Assembly: GCA_951804985.1 (NCBI GenBank)
Contig: OX638135.1
Span: 40,524,617-40,588,616, forward strand
From: Dryomyza anilis
Lineage: Eukaryota > Arthropoda > Insecta > Diptera > Dryomyzidae
Length of the DNA stretch: 64,000 bases
Direction of reading: 5' to 3'
In this document: positions 46,150-61,369 of the stretch, piece after piece
How positions within the stretch are numbered: the first letter of the stretch is position 1
How the letters are laid out: every line of letters begins with the position of its first letter
Position numbers and translations under genes: made by a program
Notes under the pieces: generated by a model
The model's input: only the letters and a program-made list of their open reading frames with translations
Databases searched by the model: none
Told to the model about the DNA's origin: nothing

Positions 46150-46474
46150 AACCAGTTGGGAAGGTTAGATCACATGGGAAATTTTAAAGTAGGTGTTATT
46201 ATGAGGATTTTCAAAATTATAGTAGCTGTAGGTTTCGCACATACAGCGTAGGTATATTAGTAATCTAAGTTATAAGTTTCATTTTTCTAGCTCTTCAATT
46301 TCAACAGACAGACGGACAGACAGACGGACAGACGGACATCGCTAAATCTACTCAGGAGGTCATGCTGATCAAGAATATATATACATTTCCATACCGGAGT
46401 TGCTTCCTTCTGGGTGTTACAAACGGCGTACCAAACTGAATATACCCTTTCACTCTTAGTGTAGGGTATAAAAA
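46150..46474 (+). mobile_element. mini-me / DINE-1-like element, copy 1 (internally deleted)
   Basis: Has CCAGTTGGGAAGGTTAGATC at the left, a GTCY array (GACAGACGG repeats, 46305-46338), the core ACATCGCTAAATCTACTCAG, TGATCAAGAATATATATAC, and the 3' end CACTCTTAGTGTAGGGTATA. Relative to 50354-50997, about 380 bp of the 5' half are deleted. Confidence 0.75.
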
Positions 46475-46479
46475 CATAC

Positions 46480-47135
46480 TGTTTTTAGCGTCACTACATT
46501 TTTGCTCCTAATTTTCACTGCAATTTTTGGTAATGTTATTATTTTCGCGTGTTGTTCGTGAATAAACTTTTCGCGCGAGATCACGGCATTGCAGCGATTT
46601 CTAGCCTGTATGCGAAGTCTTTCTGTGTCAGCATTCTTGTTAGAGCGCCAATTCTGAAAGGCTTCCTCTTTCGACCTGACTGCAATCCTGCAAGTCTCAT
46701 TAAACCAAGAGTGGTCCTTGGGTTTAATGCTAATTTTTTTAGAAGGTATGAAGGACCGCATACCTAATAAAATAATATTTTATACCATTATAGCCGCGGC
46801 ATTTACGTCTCTGTCAGCGAAACACAATTTCCAATTAAAGTTGCGAAAAAAATCATTTAACGCAACCCAATTTGCTTTTTCGTAAAGCCATACAGTCTTC
46901 TTCGGGGCTTTAATCGAAGAGGCGCGTAAACTAGAATAAGAAAACTCAGCTGAAACAGTACAGTGGTCGGAGTTACCAAGAGGTGCAAGGACTTTTACAT
47001 CATATTTTTCATGATGTGAAGTCAGAAAAATGTCTAGGACTTTCGGGCTTTGCCCGCCGACGCGAGGAATATACGTCGGCTCCTTCACCATTTAAGTGAG
47101 TTGGTTACACTCGGCAAAAAGTTCAACATAATAAC
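46480..47135 (-). pseudogene. LINE endonuclease C-terminal fragment, copy 1
   Basis: Open on the minus strand from the PTYIPRVGGQSPKVLDIFLT block: then LAPLGNSDHCTVSAEFSYSS (the S-D-H box of the apurinic-like endonuclease), VWLYEKANWVALNDFFRNFN, MRSFIPSKKISIKPKDHSWF, NETCRIAVRSKEEAFQNW and NRCNAVISREKFIHEQ. This is the endonuclease end and linker before RT in Jockey/CR1-like LINEs. A stop precedes MVKEPTY. The upstream catalytic part and the RT are missing. Near-identical to 51005-51612. Confidence 0.85.
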
Positions 47136-47141
47136 CCACAA

Positions 47142-49396
47142 GCGCGAATCCAGGGGGGGGGGGGGTCGATCGCCACCAACACAAATTTTTTTTGCATTTG
47201 CAAAATTTATTTTGCATTTGCAAAATAAAATTGCAAATGCGCCTAATTTACAAAATTTTTGCGCCTCCATAGAAGGGCGCAAAATATACAGAAAGGTGCA
47301 AAATTTTCTAAAAAGCATAAAATTTCAAATATGCCTTATTTACAAAATGTTTTCGCCTCTATAGAAGGGCCCAAAATATACAAAAAAGCGCAAAATTTTC
47401 TAAAAAGTATAAAATTTCAAATGCGCCTTATTTACAAAATGTTAGCGCCTCTATAGAAGGGCGCAAAATATTCAGAAAGGCGCAACATTTTCTAAAAAGC
47501 ATAAAATTGCAAATGCGCCTAATTTACAAAATTTTTTCGCCTCTACAGAAGGGCGCAAAATATAGTAAAAGGCGCAAAATTTCAGAATTTGTAGGCCTTT
47601 TTAAAAGACCGGAAACTGCAGAGAAACGCGCTAAATTTTCAAAAAAATAAACACAAAATGGAAAAAGCACTTAAAATGAAGAATATAATAAATATCGAAT
47701 ATAATAAAAGATCGCAAAATATAGTAAAAGGCGCCAAATTTTCAAAAAAAAAAACAATACAATTAATGTAGAGACTATTTCCAGATTACTAATATTCTGT
47801 AAATTACCTTTTTAATTGTTCGCTTTTTTTTAAATTTTGCGACTTAAAAAAACTTTTTGACATTTTAATCTTCGTTAAAATTGCCCAAAATATCGGGTAA
47901 CTTTTATTTTAAAGTTGACTTTAAATTGTCTACGAATATGCGCCATTGTATTTTGACAAAGATTCTGAAGAATACACAATTCGAGTTTTAAGTGTTTTGA
48001 GATCTATATCAAAATGTCCCAAAACAAAAATTTTAGGCAATGTCGAGACAGTTTAGAAACATTTTTCGACATATTTTAAAAAGAGATAGGCGGAGTTTGT
48101 ATCACAAGCTGTCTGTCCCAACTGTCCGATTCCAAAATATGCCGTGAATCTGTCATTAAAATTCCACAAAATTTTACAACCTGCTATTTAGTTTTAGTTT
48201 TTTTTTGTATATCTTCGTTGTACAACTATAAGTCCAAATACCATTTATGAAAGTTTGATAAAAGTTCGACAATTCATAGTTTAAGATGTGTTGGTGTATT
48301 TTTCATAATTAATCTCTTATTCACAAAATATAGTTTTTAAGTATGTCCATTCGGCACTGCGCTAAAAGGTTATGATTGTTTCAAATTATAATTGAAGAAG
48401 TTATTAACAAAAAAAAATCGTTATTGAAACAACATTTATTTGATGTCTTTTAGTTCTATAACGACGATTTATAATCCGATTTTTACGTTTTTAGTATTTT
48501 TGAAATTAAAAAAAATGTTGTTAATTAATTTAATAATTGGTGAAATAACTATTACCTTTTAATTCTTGAATAAATGGTACAAAAAACTAGGTTAAATATC
48601 AAACTTAAGTTTGGTACAATTGGTACAAATGTTATACTTAAAAAAAAAATCAAATTCAAATATTTTTGGTTTTTGAAATATGCTGACTTGTTAAGTGAAA
48701 ATAATCATTAAAAATACATTGTGTATATCTGAAGTAGTTTTCCAACGAGATGTTGGTATTGATCACCTTTAATATAATACACAGGGATACTGAGGTATAA
48801 ACAGCTTCGTAAAATCAGAGACCAAACATATTTTTTTTTCAAATTTATATGTAAAAAGTCATTGTAAGAAATGATGGCACTGTAAAACAAATGGTACCAT
48901 TAGATAACATTCGATGAACATTTTTAATTTATGGTCTTTTTATTATAGGACTGTTAAATTTTAAAATATTTTTTAATAATTATATTTGAGAAATATAAAT
49001 AAAAGACAATATTATTAAAGTTAAAAATAATTATTTTTGATAAATACTTTCAAAATTCAAATATAATTTTAATTTTAGATACATATTTATTAAAATCAAA
49101 ATTCATTATTATTTTTGATATATATTTGGAAAAAAAAGTCGTTGCTCCTACCAAAAAATCTCCAAACAAACTGAACTTTAGATAACTGGATGAAGTGAAA
49201 TATTTTTTCTTACAACTATCGGACTTGTGGTATCCCAGATAAATCGAAACCTTATACACCTACCTATATGAACATGTAGGTACTGAAATGAAAGATATTG
49301 ATCTCACGATTAATATGTTTTTATGTTCATGATCCGATAACCCCAGTAACCTCAGGACCCTTTTTAGTTTTAACAACTGAGTTCATTTTATACACG

Positions 49397-49399
<3 letters not shown>
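47142..49399 (+). mobile_element. Satellite-bearing element (GGATCCAGGGGG start), copy 1
   Basis: Starts AGCGCGAATCCAGGGGGGGG (47142), followed by a 92-bp GCGCC array (47200-47640) and a long A/T-rich tail beginning near AGACTATTTCCAGATTACTA. The same order is seen at 51622 and 61249. The right end is not defined by the copies available. No open frame. Superfamily unknown. Confidence 0.6.
47200..47640 (+). repeat. 92-bp GCGCC/GGCGC tandem array, copy 1
   Basis: Four to five units of TTGCGCCTCTATAGAAGGGC, GCAAAATATACAGAAAGGCG, AAAATTTTCTAAAAAG, AAATGCGCCTTATTTACAAA. Confidence 0.85.

Positions 49400-49467
<68 letters not shown>
49400..49467. repeat. (TA)n microsatellite, 68 bp
   Basis: Pure AT dinucleotides. 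The frame across it (IYIYIY...) is an artefact. The paralogous tract in the next unit (54695-54793) is 99 bp. Confidence 0.95.
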
Positions 49468-49469
<2 letters not shown>

Positions 49470-50353
49470 AGTGTGGGTACCCAAACAAAAAGAAATTTAA
49501 TCAGGAGTCTATTATACACTTTTGTATTTATGTTTTAAAAAATTTAATATTTTATAAAAAAATTTCGCCTTCGGCGCTTCTTCGATGTAACTTGCCAACG
49601 AAATATTTTAATTAACTATTGGGCCACTTCTAGAAAATTTTAAAAAATCGTTTCAGCGTTACCTATTCATTTCAAAATAATCTTCGTCATTTTGATAAAT
49701 AATGAAATATTTTTCTCAACAATCAGCATTTCATTTTAATTTTATTTTTTACATAATTACAAATCCTAATCGCTATGGTTATTAGATCATAAAATTAACC
49801 ATATAATTACAAATGTGGCATTATAACCTTTCATTTGAGTACCTATATGATCAAATATGTAGATGCACCGGATATCGTTTTTTCTAGGGTACCACAGATC
49901 CGACCGCATCCTATATTTTTATTGTTTTTTAAGCAAATAAAACGGTTGATTTAAAGAAAAAAAGTTGCTTTAAAGAAGTACAGTTGTATAAAATATAAAG
50001 TACAGAAAATATAAAAAGGGAGCAAAATAAATTTTTGGAGCGCATTTTAGAAAAAATTGGAAAAAAGGAGCAAACAAATCAATCAACGTGCAGCAGTTGA
50101 CACAAACAAATGAGAGCACAAGCAAAGCAGTGGCTAGTGTTATGCCTTAACCACAGCGTAGCTTACGCACTCAGTTCAGCAGCGGGGAGTAGGATGGGGA
50201 AGGGAAGAATGACGAAAAACAAAATACAATTGCGGCAGAGAGCATAGAAGAGCCCCTTGCGTTGGCAATTGCAAATAAAAACCAGTTGGGAAGGTTAGAT
50301 CACATGGGAAATTTTAAAGTAGGTGTAATTATGATAGTTAGGATTATCAAAAT

Positions 50354-50997
50354 TATAGTCGGTCTAAGCCGACGGACTATAAATACCCTACACATATGTG
50401 TGGTTACCATTCAATGTGATATATAGGTCACCAGGGTATGCAAATCCTGAAAATAACTACAAACATTCAATCGCTGAAGAATTTCCATTCATTTGATACC
50501 CATATTTACAAATAGGTAGGTTACCGAATTTCGATTTTTTTTTTGTGAACCACAAGTCTTTTCACCGGAAAACATTATTATCATGTATTTGAGCATGATG
50601 TCAATATATATTTTACCAAAAAAGTTTACCTAAGCACGTATACATAAAAATTGATCTTTATATGTCCATTGTATATGAGGTATTTGAACATAAGTGGTCG
50701 GATCATAGGTCACAATGGACCGATCTCGCACATACAGCGTAGGTATATTAGTAATCTAAGTTATAAGTTTCATTTATCTAGCTCTTCAATTTTAAAAGTA
50801 GTAGGGATTTCAACAGACAGACGGACAGACGGACAGACAGACAGACGGACAGACAGACGGACATCGCTAAATCCACTCAGGAGGTCATGCTGATCAAGAA
50901 TATATATACTTTTCCATACCGGAGATGCTTCTTTCTGGGTGTTACAAACGGCGTACCAAACTGAATATACCCTTTCACTCTTAGTGTAGGGTATAAA
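50354..50997 (+). mobile_element. mini-me / DINE-1-like element, copy 2 (full)
   Basis: 5' end TATAGTCGGTCTAAGCCGAC, then ACTATAAATACCCTACAC. The GTCY array is 50815-50862, the core ACATCGCTAAATCCACTCAG, TGATCAAGAATATATATAC. The 3' end TTCACTCTTAGTGTAGGGTA is complementary to the ATACCCTACAC of the 5' end. The TA plus GTCY layout around a conserved core is the description of dipteran mini-me elements, related to Helentron-type DINE-1. Non-coding. Confidence 0.75.
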
Positions 50998-51004
50998 AAC
51001 ATAC

Positions 51005-51612
51005 TGTTTTTAGCGTCACTACATTTTTGCTCCTAATTTTCACTGCACTTTTTGGTAATGTTATTATCAATTCATTTTCTCTAGCCTGTATGCGAAGTCT
51101 TTCTGTGTCAGCATTCTTGTTAGAGCGCCAATTCTGAAAGGCTTCCTCTTTCGACCTGACTGCAATCCTGCAAGTCTCATTAAACCAAGAGTGGTCCTTG
51201 GGTTTAATGCTAATTTTTTTAGAAGGTATGAAGGACCGCATACCTAATAAAATAATATTTTGTACCATCATAGCCGCGGCATTTACGTCTCTGTCAGCGA
51301 AACACAATTTCCAATTAAAGTTGCGAAAAAAATCATTTAACGCAACCCAATTTGATTTTTCGTAAAGCCATACAGTCCTCTTCGGGGCTTTAATCGAAGA
51401 GGCGCGTAAACTAGAATAAGAAAACTCAGCTGAAACAGTACAGTGGTCGGAGTTACCAAGAGGTGCAATGACTTTTACATCATATTTTTCATGATGTGAA
51501 GTCAGAAAAATGACTAGGACTTTCGGGCTTTGCCCGCCGACGCGAGGAATATACGTCGGCTCCTTCACCATTTAAGTGAGTTGGTTGCACTCGGCAAAAA
51601 GTTCAACATAAT
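51005..51612 (-). pseudogene. LINE endonuclease C-terminal fragment, copy 2
   Basis: Duplicate of 46480-47135 (196-codon frame). It differs by a few substitutions and by a ~50-bp deletion near 51068-51080 that removes CNAVISREKF and nearby residues. Same LGNSDHCTVSAEF box. Confidence 0.88.
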
Positions 51613-51621
51613 AACCCTCCA

Positions 51622-54795
<3,174 letters not shown>

Positions 54796-55683
54796 AGTGT
54801 GGGTACCCAAATGAAAAGAAATTTAATCAGGATTCTATTATACACTTTTGTATTTATGTTTTAAAAAATTTAATATTTTATAAAAAAATTTCGCCTTCGG
54901 CGCTTCTTCGATGTAACTTGCCAACGAAATATTTTAATTAACTATTGGTCCACTTCTAGAAAATTTTAAAAAATCGTTTCAGCGTTACCTATTCATTTCA
55001 AAATTTTCTTCGTCATTTTGATAAATTATTAAATATTTTTCTCAACAATCAGCATTTCATTTTAATTTTATTTTTTACATAATTACAAATCCTAATCGCT
55101 ATGGTTATTAGATCATAAAATTAACCATATAATTACAAATGTGGCATTATAACCTTTCATTTGATTACCTATATGATCAAATATGTAGATGCACCGGATA
55201 TCGTTTTTTCTAGGGTACCACAGATCCGACCGCATCCTATATTTTTTTTGTTTTTTAAGCAAATAAAACGGTTGATTTAAAGAAAAAGAAAAGTTGCTTT
55301 AAAGAAGTACAGTTGTATAAAATATAAAGTACAGAAAATTTAAAAAAGGAGCAAAATAAATTTTTGGAGCGCATTTTAGAAAAAATTGGAAAAAAGGAGC
55401 AAACAAATCAATCAACGTGCAGCAGTTGACACAAACAAATGAGAGCACAAGCAAAGCAGTGGCTAGTGTTATGCCTTAACCACAGCGTAGCTTACGCACT
55501 CAGTTCAGCAGCGGGGAGTAGGATGGGGAAGGGAAGAATAACGAAAAACAAAATACAATTGCGGCAGAGGGCATAGAAGAGCCCCTTGCGTTAGCAATTG
55601 CAAATAAAAACCAGTTGGGAAGGTTAGATCACATGGGAAATTTTAAAGTAGGTGTAATTATGATAGTTAGGATTATCAAAATT

Positions 55684-56352
55684 ATAGTCGGTCTAAGCCG
55701 ACGGACTATAAATACCCTACACATATGTGTGGTTACCATTCAAAGTGATATATAGGTCACCAGGGTATGCAAATCCTGAAAATAACTACAAACATTCAAT
55801 CGCTGAAGAATTTCCATTCATTTGATACCCATATTTACAAATGGGTAGGTTACCGAATTTCGATTTTTTTTTTGTGAACCACAAGTCTTTTCGCCGGAAA
55901 ACATTATTATCATGTATTTGAGCATGATGTCAATATATATTTTACCAAAAAAGTTTACCTAAGCACGTATACATAAAAATTGATCTTTATATGTCCATTG
56001 TATATGAGGTATTTGAACATAAGTGGTAGGATCATAGGTCACAATGGACCGATTTTCGCACATACAGCGTAGGTATATTAGTAATCTAAGTTATAAGTTT
56101 CATTTATCTAGCTCTTCAATTTTAAAAGTAGTAGGGATTTCAACAGACAGACAGACGGACAGACAGACGGACAGACAGACGGACAGACAGACGGACATAC
56201 AGACGGACAGACGGACATCGCTAAATCCACTCAGGAGGTCATGCTGATCAAGAATATATATACTTTTCTATACCGGAGATGCTTCCTTCTGGGTGTTACA
56301 AACGGCGTACCAAACTGAATATACCCTTTCACTCTTAGTGTAGGGTATAAAA
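55684..56352 (+). mobile_element. mini-me / DINE-1-like element, copy 3; truncated start of duplication unit 3
   Basis: Same ends and core as copy 2, with a longer GTCY array (56144-56217). The duplicated sequence (from 55607) ends with this element at ~56352, after which unrelated sequence begins. Confidence 0.78.
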
Positions 56353-56813
56353 AATAATGATGCGAGTGCAGCAACTCAGCAGCCAGTGCAGCAGACGAAA
56401 CCGGGTTTTGTTTATTGTTGTTGTTGTGTTTGTCTGATTAATGTTATTTTTCATTTGTTTGGTTTATTGTTTGCGCTGGTGATTTATTGTTTTTGATTTT
56501 GATTTTCTGCATTAATTTTAGTTAGTAACTATTAAAAGACGACACTAGACTTTGCACGAATTTTTACACACATAATTTAAATAGACGACGGACAGACGAC
56601 GGACAGACGACGAACGAGTAAAAATGTAGTAGGTCTAGGCGACACGTCAAGGGTGATACGATGCGGTATGTCAAAATTTGTAATAAGTAGAGTTAAAATT
56701 TGAAAAAACGATGGTATAAGAAAAGCGTTGAGGCGATGTGAAGAAACCAAACCTGTAACTTCTGAAATTAAAATATTTTGTGTGCTGTGATTAAACACCC
56801 TAGTTGTTCATAA
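56353..56813. other. Unassigned stretch
   Basis: CAGCAGCCAGTGCAGCAG and TTGTTGTTGTTG-type simple sequence at 56370-56440. A 73-codon minus-strand frame at 56577-56798 (SSHRLNAFLIPSF, DVSPRPTTFLL) has a composition that could be a LINE remnant, but I cannot place it. Confidence 0.35.
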
Positions 56814-56821
56814 ATTGTGAG

Positions 56822-58699
56822 CAGAGTTGGGCATTATTAATTACATTTTGTAATTAATTACACGAGCAATTACAATTATATGTAATTGTAATTGAACTTT
56901 TGTCAATTGCAATTAATTGTAATTGTAATTGAATTTTTTTCAATTACAATTGCTTGTAATTGTAATTGAATTTTTTTCAATTATAATTACATTTTGAAAA
57001 ATGTAATTTGAAATATGTAATAGAAATTAAAAGTAATTGAGGAATAAACAGTAATAATTAAATTTTTTTAATTTAATTACATGAAAAGTAATCCATTAAC
57101 AAGATATTATAAATTAGATTCACATCCAGGTGCGTCATTGGAACTTTTTTGGATGCATCTGTTCCAATGGGCATAGATTCACATCCAGATGCGTCATTGG
57201 AACTTTTTTGGACGAAACTGTTCCAATGGGCGTAGAATTACATCCAGGTGGGTCATTGGAACTTTTTTGGACGAAACTGTTGCAATGGGCGTAGATTCAC
57301 ATCCATGTGCGTCATTGGAACTTTTTTGGACGAAACTGTTCCAATGGGCATAGATTTACATCCAGGTGCGTCATTGGAACTTATTTGGATGCATCTGTTC
57401 CAATGGGCATAGATTCACATCCAGGAGCGTCATTGGAACTTTTTTTTTGGATGAAACTGTTCCAATGGGCATAGATTCACATCCAGGTGCATCATTGGAA
57501 CTTTTTTTGGATGCATCTGTTCCAATGGGCATAGATTCACATCCAGGTGCGTCATTGGAACTTTTTTTGGACGAAACTGTTCCAATGACGCACCTGGATG
57601 TGAATCTATGCCCATTGGAACAGTTTCGTCCAAAAAAGTTCCAATGACGCACCTGGATGTGAATCTATGCCCATTGGAACAGATGCATCCAAAAAAGTTC
57701 CAATGACGCACCTGAATGTGAATCTATGCCCATTGGAACAGTTTCATCCAAAAAAGTTACAATGATGCACCTGGATGTGAATCTATGCCCATTGGAACAG
57801 ATGCATCCAAAAAAGTTCCAATGACGCACATGGATGTGAATCTATGCCCATTGGAACAGTTTCATCCAAGAAAAGTTCCAATGATGCATCTGGATGTGAA
57901 TCTATGCCCATTGGAACAGTTTCGTCCAAAAAAGTTCCAATGACGCACCTGGATGTGAATCTATGCCCATTGGAACAGATGCATCCAAAAAAAGTTCCAA
58001 TGATGCACCTGGATGTGAATCTATGCCCATTGGAACAGTTTCATCCAAAAAAAAGTTCCAATGACGCACCTGGATGTGAATCTATGCCCATTGGAACAGA
58101 TGCATCCAAAAAAGTTACAATGACGCACCTGGATGTGAATCTATGCCCATTGGAACAGATGCATCCAAAAAAGTTCCAATGACGCACCTGGATGTGAATC
58201 TATGCCCATTGGAACAGTTTCATCCAAAAAAGTTCCAATGATGCATCTGGATGTGAATCTATACCCATTGGAACAGTTTCGTCCAAAAAAGTTCCAATGG
58301 CGCACCTGGATGTGAATCTATGCCCATTGGAACAGATGCATCCAAAAAAGTTCCAATGACGCACATGGATGTGAATCTATGCCCATTGGAACAGTTTCAT
58401 CCAAGAAAAGTTCCATTGAGTGTTCGTAATTACCGTCTTCAGCTGTAATACATTAATTTTTCATGTAATTAATTGAAAAAAAATTAATGGTTCCGTTTTT
58501 AGCTTCAATTACATTTTTTTCAATTACATTTTTCAATTTTTTTTGTAATTGGAAAAAATTAGTCTAATATGCAATTAAATGTAATTGTAATTGCAAAATT
58601 TCCAATTACAATTACATGTAATTGTAATTGGAATTTTATTAATTACAATTACATGTAATTGTAATTGAAAATTTTTGTAATTGTGAATGCCCATGTCTG
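56822..58699. mobile_element. hAT-type foldback transposon, 1,878 bp, with opposing minisatellite arrays
   Basis: Ends CAGAGTTGGGCAT and (inverted) CAGACATGGGCAT, flanked by a perfect 8-bp duplication ATTGTGAG (56814-56821 and 58700-58707). CAGAG...GGGCA ends with an 8-bp TSD identify hAT. Inside are AATTGTAATTGTAATTG-type arms (56835-57105 and 58440-58690, mutually inverted), then two head-to-head arrays of ~59-bp units meeting at ~57588. No transposase, so non-autonomous. Confidence 0.9.
57117..58415. repeat. Opposed arrays of a ~59-bp repeat (8 + 14 units)
   Basis: Left units read GATTCACATCCAGGTGCGTC, ATTGGAACTTTTTTGGA, (TGCATC or CGAAAC)TGTTCC, AATGGGCATA. From ~57588 the same unit is inverted. 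Units alternate between two variants (AGATGCATCC versus GTTTCRTCC), and groups of variants recur, for example units 4-5 and 13-14 of the right array. The 93-112-codon frames on both strands are products of the repeat period. Confidence 0.92.
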
Positions 58700-58809
58700 A
58701 TTGTGAGCAACACAGAGCTAATGGAGCAAAACAGACTTTAGATTCGAGATCAACCATGTTACTCTAAAATCAAAGTGTATGTATATAACATAATAAAGAC
58801 ATATTTCAG

Positions 58810-59010
58810 TTTTCGTTGCTACCCTGTATACATGACATAACAAGTTACAGACGCATGAGCGCACACACTGCTTGTAAGTATTCTAGTACCGCCATCCAGT
58901 TGGCAACAAAAACTGCTTGTACTACATCACGCACGAGTTTTGTTTGTTGCGAAAAAAATTTCCCACGCAAAATTCGATCACTAGTTGGGATGCTGTGTTG
59001 TTGGATTCGA
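58810..59010 (+). repeat. Dispersed repeat, copy 2 (see 4420-4640)
   Basis: Carries TTTTCGTTGCTACCCTGTAT, ACAGACGCATGAGCGCA, CAGTTGGCAACAA and GTTGGGATGCTG in the same order as 4420-4640, without the minisatellite expansion. It lies just left of the inverted ~180-bp-repeat element. Confidence 0.45.
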
Positions 59011-59292
59011 ATAAAAAAATAATATCACATTAGCAGTCAAACTAGTTGTATTTTTGTTTTTACAGCTTCACAAGTGCGTACCAGACATCTCAAATATAAT
59101 ATATATGAATATACACATCTCAAAAAATAATGTCTTGTACGCACTTTGAAAAGGTAACACATGTAAAATTCAGACCAAAGATATTGTTTTTGTTTTTTTT
59201 TTCTGTATATAGTAATAGAAAAAACAAACATGGTCCGAACATAGCAGAACTTACCAAAACAGCATATTTCTTATGTATATAATTTAAGGATA

Positions 59293-60110
59293 TTAAAAGT
59301 TGATATGTACAGTCGTATTATTGTAAATATAAACTATTATATCATAAATTATTACTTTTATTATTTTACATCCACTCCTAAAAGCGCCATCTACAATATG
59401 CTTTATGCGAAATGCTTACGACATTTGTTATTACCCAAACTCTATATACATATTGTAAATACACGAACGGCACTCCACAGGGTGTTCTCACATAGTAAAG
59501 CTTTTAATTAAAAATAAAAATTCTAGGTGGATATATAATCGGTAAGCTCAATTTTGCCTGTTCAGGCGAGATTACACTTATAGCAAATAGCTAGAGATAG
59601 AGAAAAAAATCTCATAGAGTTTTGTAAACACTATATAGATTTTTTTCTATTTTCTCTATCATGTATTCGAGGCGTTATGCCCCATTTACATTGTATCTTC
59701 TGTGAGTCTCACTGTAGGGTTGCATTTTTTTTTAAATTTTCATATAAAAATAGTATTTTTTTGAAAAAATGCACCACCACCACAGATACAGTGAGACTCA
59801 CAGAAGATACAATGTTAATCGGGCATACTAATGAAAAATATTATAAATTATATAAATTCAAATTTCTGGACATATTTTTAACATCAATTTTAACCATGAA
59901 GGAATTAAAATAAAATGTGGACTGGTACTGAAAAATTGCTCATATTTCAATGCATTTTTCACCATGACCTATCCTGATTTTTTTGTGGGCTGGTACGATT
60001 TTTCGTAATAAAAGTTAGTTTGGTTTTAACATATCTAAAAATTGCGATGGGTTTTTCATTTTAAGCGTTTTTTTTAAGTTTCAAGAAATGAATACTTACT
60101 TTTAAAGTTG
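59293..60110 (-). mobile_element. Unclassified element with ~180-bp repeat, copy 2 (single repeat unit)
   Basis: Reverse complement of the copy at 40176-42305: starts AGTTGATATGTACAGTCG, contains AGCGCCATCTACAATATGC, AACACTATATAGATT, then one repeat unit (GCATTTTTCACCATGACCTA, TCCTGATTTTTTTGTGGGCT). Only about one repeat unit is present against ~7 in the other copy. Interrupted by a MITE at 59678-59825. Confidence 0.7.
59678..59825. mobile_element. 148-bp MITE with ~40-bp TIRs and TA target duplication
   Basis: Left TIR TGCCCCATTTACATTGTATC, CTTCTGTGAGTCTCACTGTA; the right end is its inverse with two mismatches in the first 20 bases and none in the next 20. TA on both sides (59676-59677, 59826-59827). 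The paralogous locus near 41900 (reverse strand: GAGGCTTTATAATGAAAAAT) shows the uninterrupted site with a single TA. TA TSD suggests Tc1/mariner-type mobilisation. Confidence 0.9.
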
Positions 60111-61248
60111 AGAAAAGTACCCTTTTTTAAAATGACAATTTTACCATGATGTTGGGGTATATTGGTAAAATGTTTTAATATTTAAATTAGTTGGATTTTA
60201 TTTTATTTATTTAACATATATTCAAAAAGTATGGTACTGTTTGCGCGTCTTGTTTTTATTTCAAATTATATGCATTTTTCGTAATTATAGAAATATATGA
60301 CTTTATATCAGTCTGTAGTAAATATATTATTGATTATATTACATGGAAATGCAAAAAATAGGAAGATTTTAATATATTATATTAAAAAATAAAAAATGCG
60401 GCGAATTCAAATGGTGCGCTAACTTTACAAATTGTGAGATAACTCCAATTCGCCGCGATGCGCTATCTTCACACCAGTTGATTTAGCCAACCGTCAACTG
60501 AAACGACCTCATTAGAGTCTAGCAACTTAATAACTGATGAACTGACTTACTTGACGGACAAAGAACGCCCATATGCAAAGCCAAAAACTAATTGTCCTAA
60601 TATAACTGCAGCATAGAGCTCTCATTTCCTAAGTTTATGAAAAATTCGTGATATATTGTCTTATGTTCGCGCATCGTCTTTAAAGTTTAAAAAGAACAAA
60701 CATTTTACATTTTCTCAAATTAATCCTGTCACAAATAAAATTGTGTTTATACATTCTTTGTAGTTCTGAATACAAATATGTTAACGATCAATTTTTGTGA
60801 AGTATAGTAAAAAAATCCTAAATTCTGCCAATAATTAAATTTTTACTGATTACTATTGTTTATGTTTTATTGGACTCGCGCATTGCAACTGAAGGTAAAA
60901 AATAACTTTAAAAAATAATTTTATGTTTAGGGTAATAAAAATGTTTTTGTATCAGAATAGGTTCCAAAAATTAGATGTCCTAAAATTTTATAAATTGAGA
61001 AGTTTAAAACACCAAAAAAATCGTTATTTTATTTGATAAAACCGGAATATTATTCAGGAGGATATTAATATATTCAAACTCTATTTTTGAGCCTATTCGG
61101 ATACAAAACAATTTTATTTAGATGGTAAAAAAACACAAATATGAATTTGTTTTTAAATTTATCTGCAATGCTTAAGCACAGGACATTTTTCTATCAAATT
61201 TTTTGTTGTATTCTCTCACAGCATTATGTAACTTTTTGATTTCGATCA
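60111..61248. other. A/T-rich stretch without recognisable genes
   Basis: A hairpin GCGGCGAATT...AATTCGCCGC spans about 60399-60459. Nothing else recognised. Confidence 0.4.
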
Positions 61249-61369
61249 AGCGCGGATCCAGGTGGGCGAGGGGGACGACCCCCCCCCCCCAAAAAAGGCG
61301 CACTTTTGCATTTTTCATACAAATTTTAAAAAAACGTACCATGAAAAAAATGCGCCAAATATTCAAAAT

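Larger units (their letters stand above)
46150..50274. repeat. Large tandem duplication, unit 1 (~4.1 kb)
   Basis: Same order of components as unit 2 (50275-55606): mini-me, LINE endonuclease fragment, GGGGG tract, 92-bp array, common tail, (TA)n, and the stretch ending AATTGCAAATAAAAACCAG. It is shorter through deletions in the mini-me, in the array and near 48180-48200 (~290 bp absent). Confidence 0.85.

Noticed and set aside
49298..49615. Open frame with a long IYIYIY run (also 54594-54941)
   Set aside because: It is a translation of the (TA)n microsatellite.
56577..56798. 73-codon minus-strand frame (DVSPRPTTFLL)
   Set aside because: Possibly LINE-like, but no diagnostic motif or neighbour supports it. 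Left as unassigned.
57366..58182. Open frames of 93-112 codons on both strands
   Set aside because: They result from the repeat period of the foldback array and exist on both strands, with no independent evidence of coding.
57117..58415. CRISPR-like regular repeats (59 bp) and the 92-bp arrays at 47.2, 51.8 and 61.4 kb
   Set aside because: Directly abutting repeats without unique spacers, in a eukaryotic transposon context; they are minisatellites.
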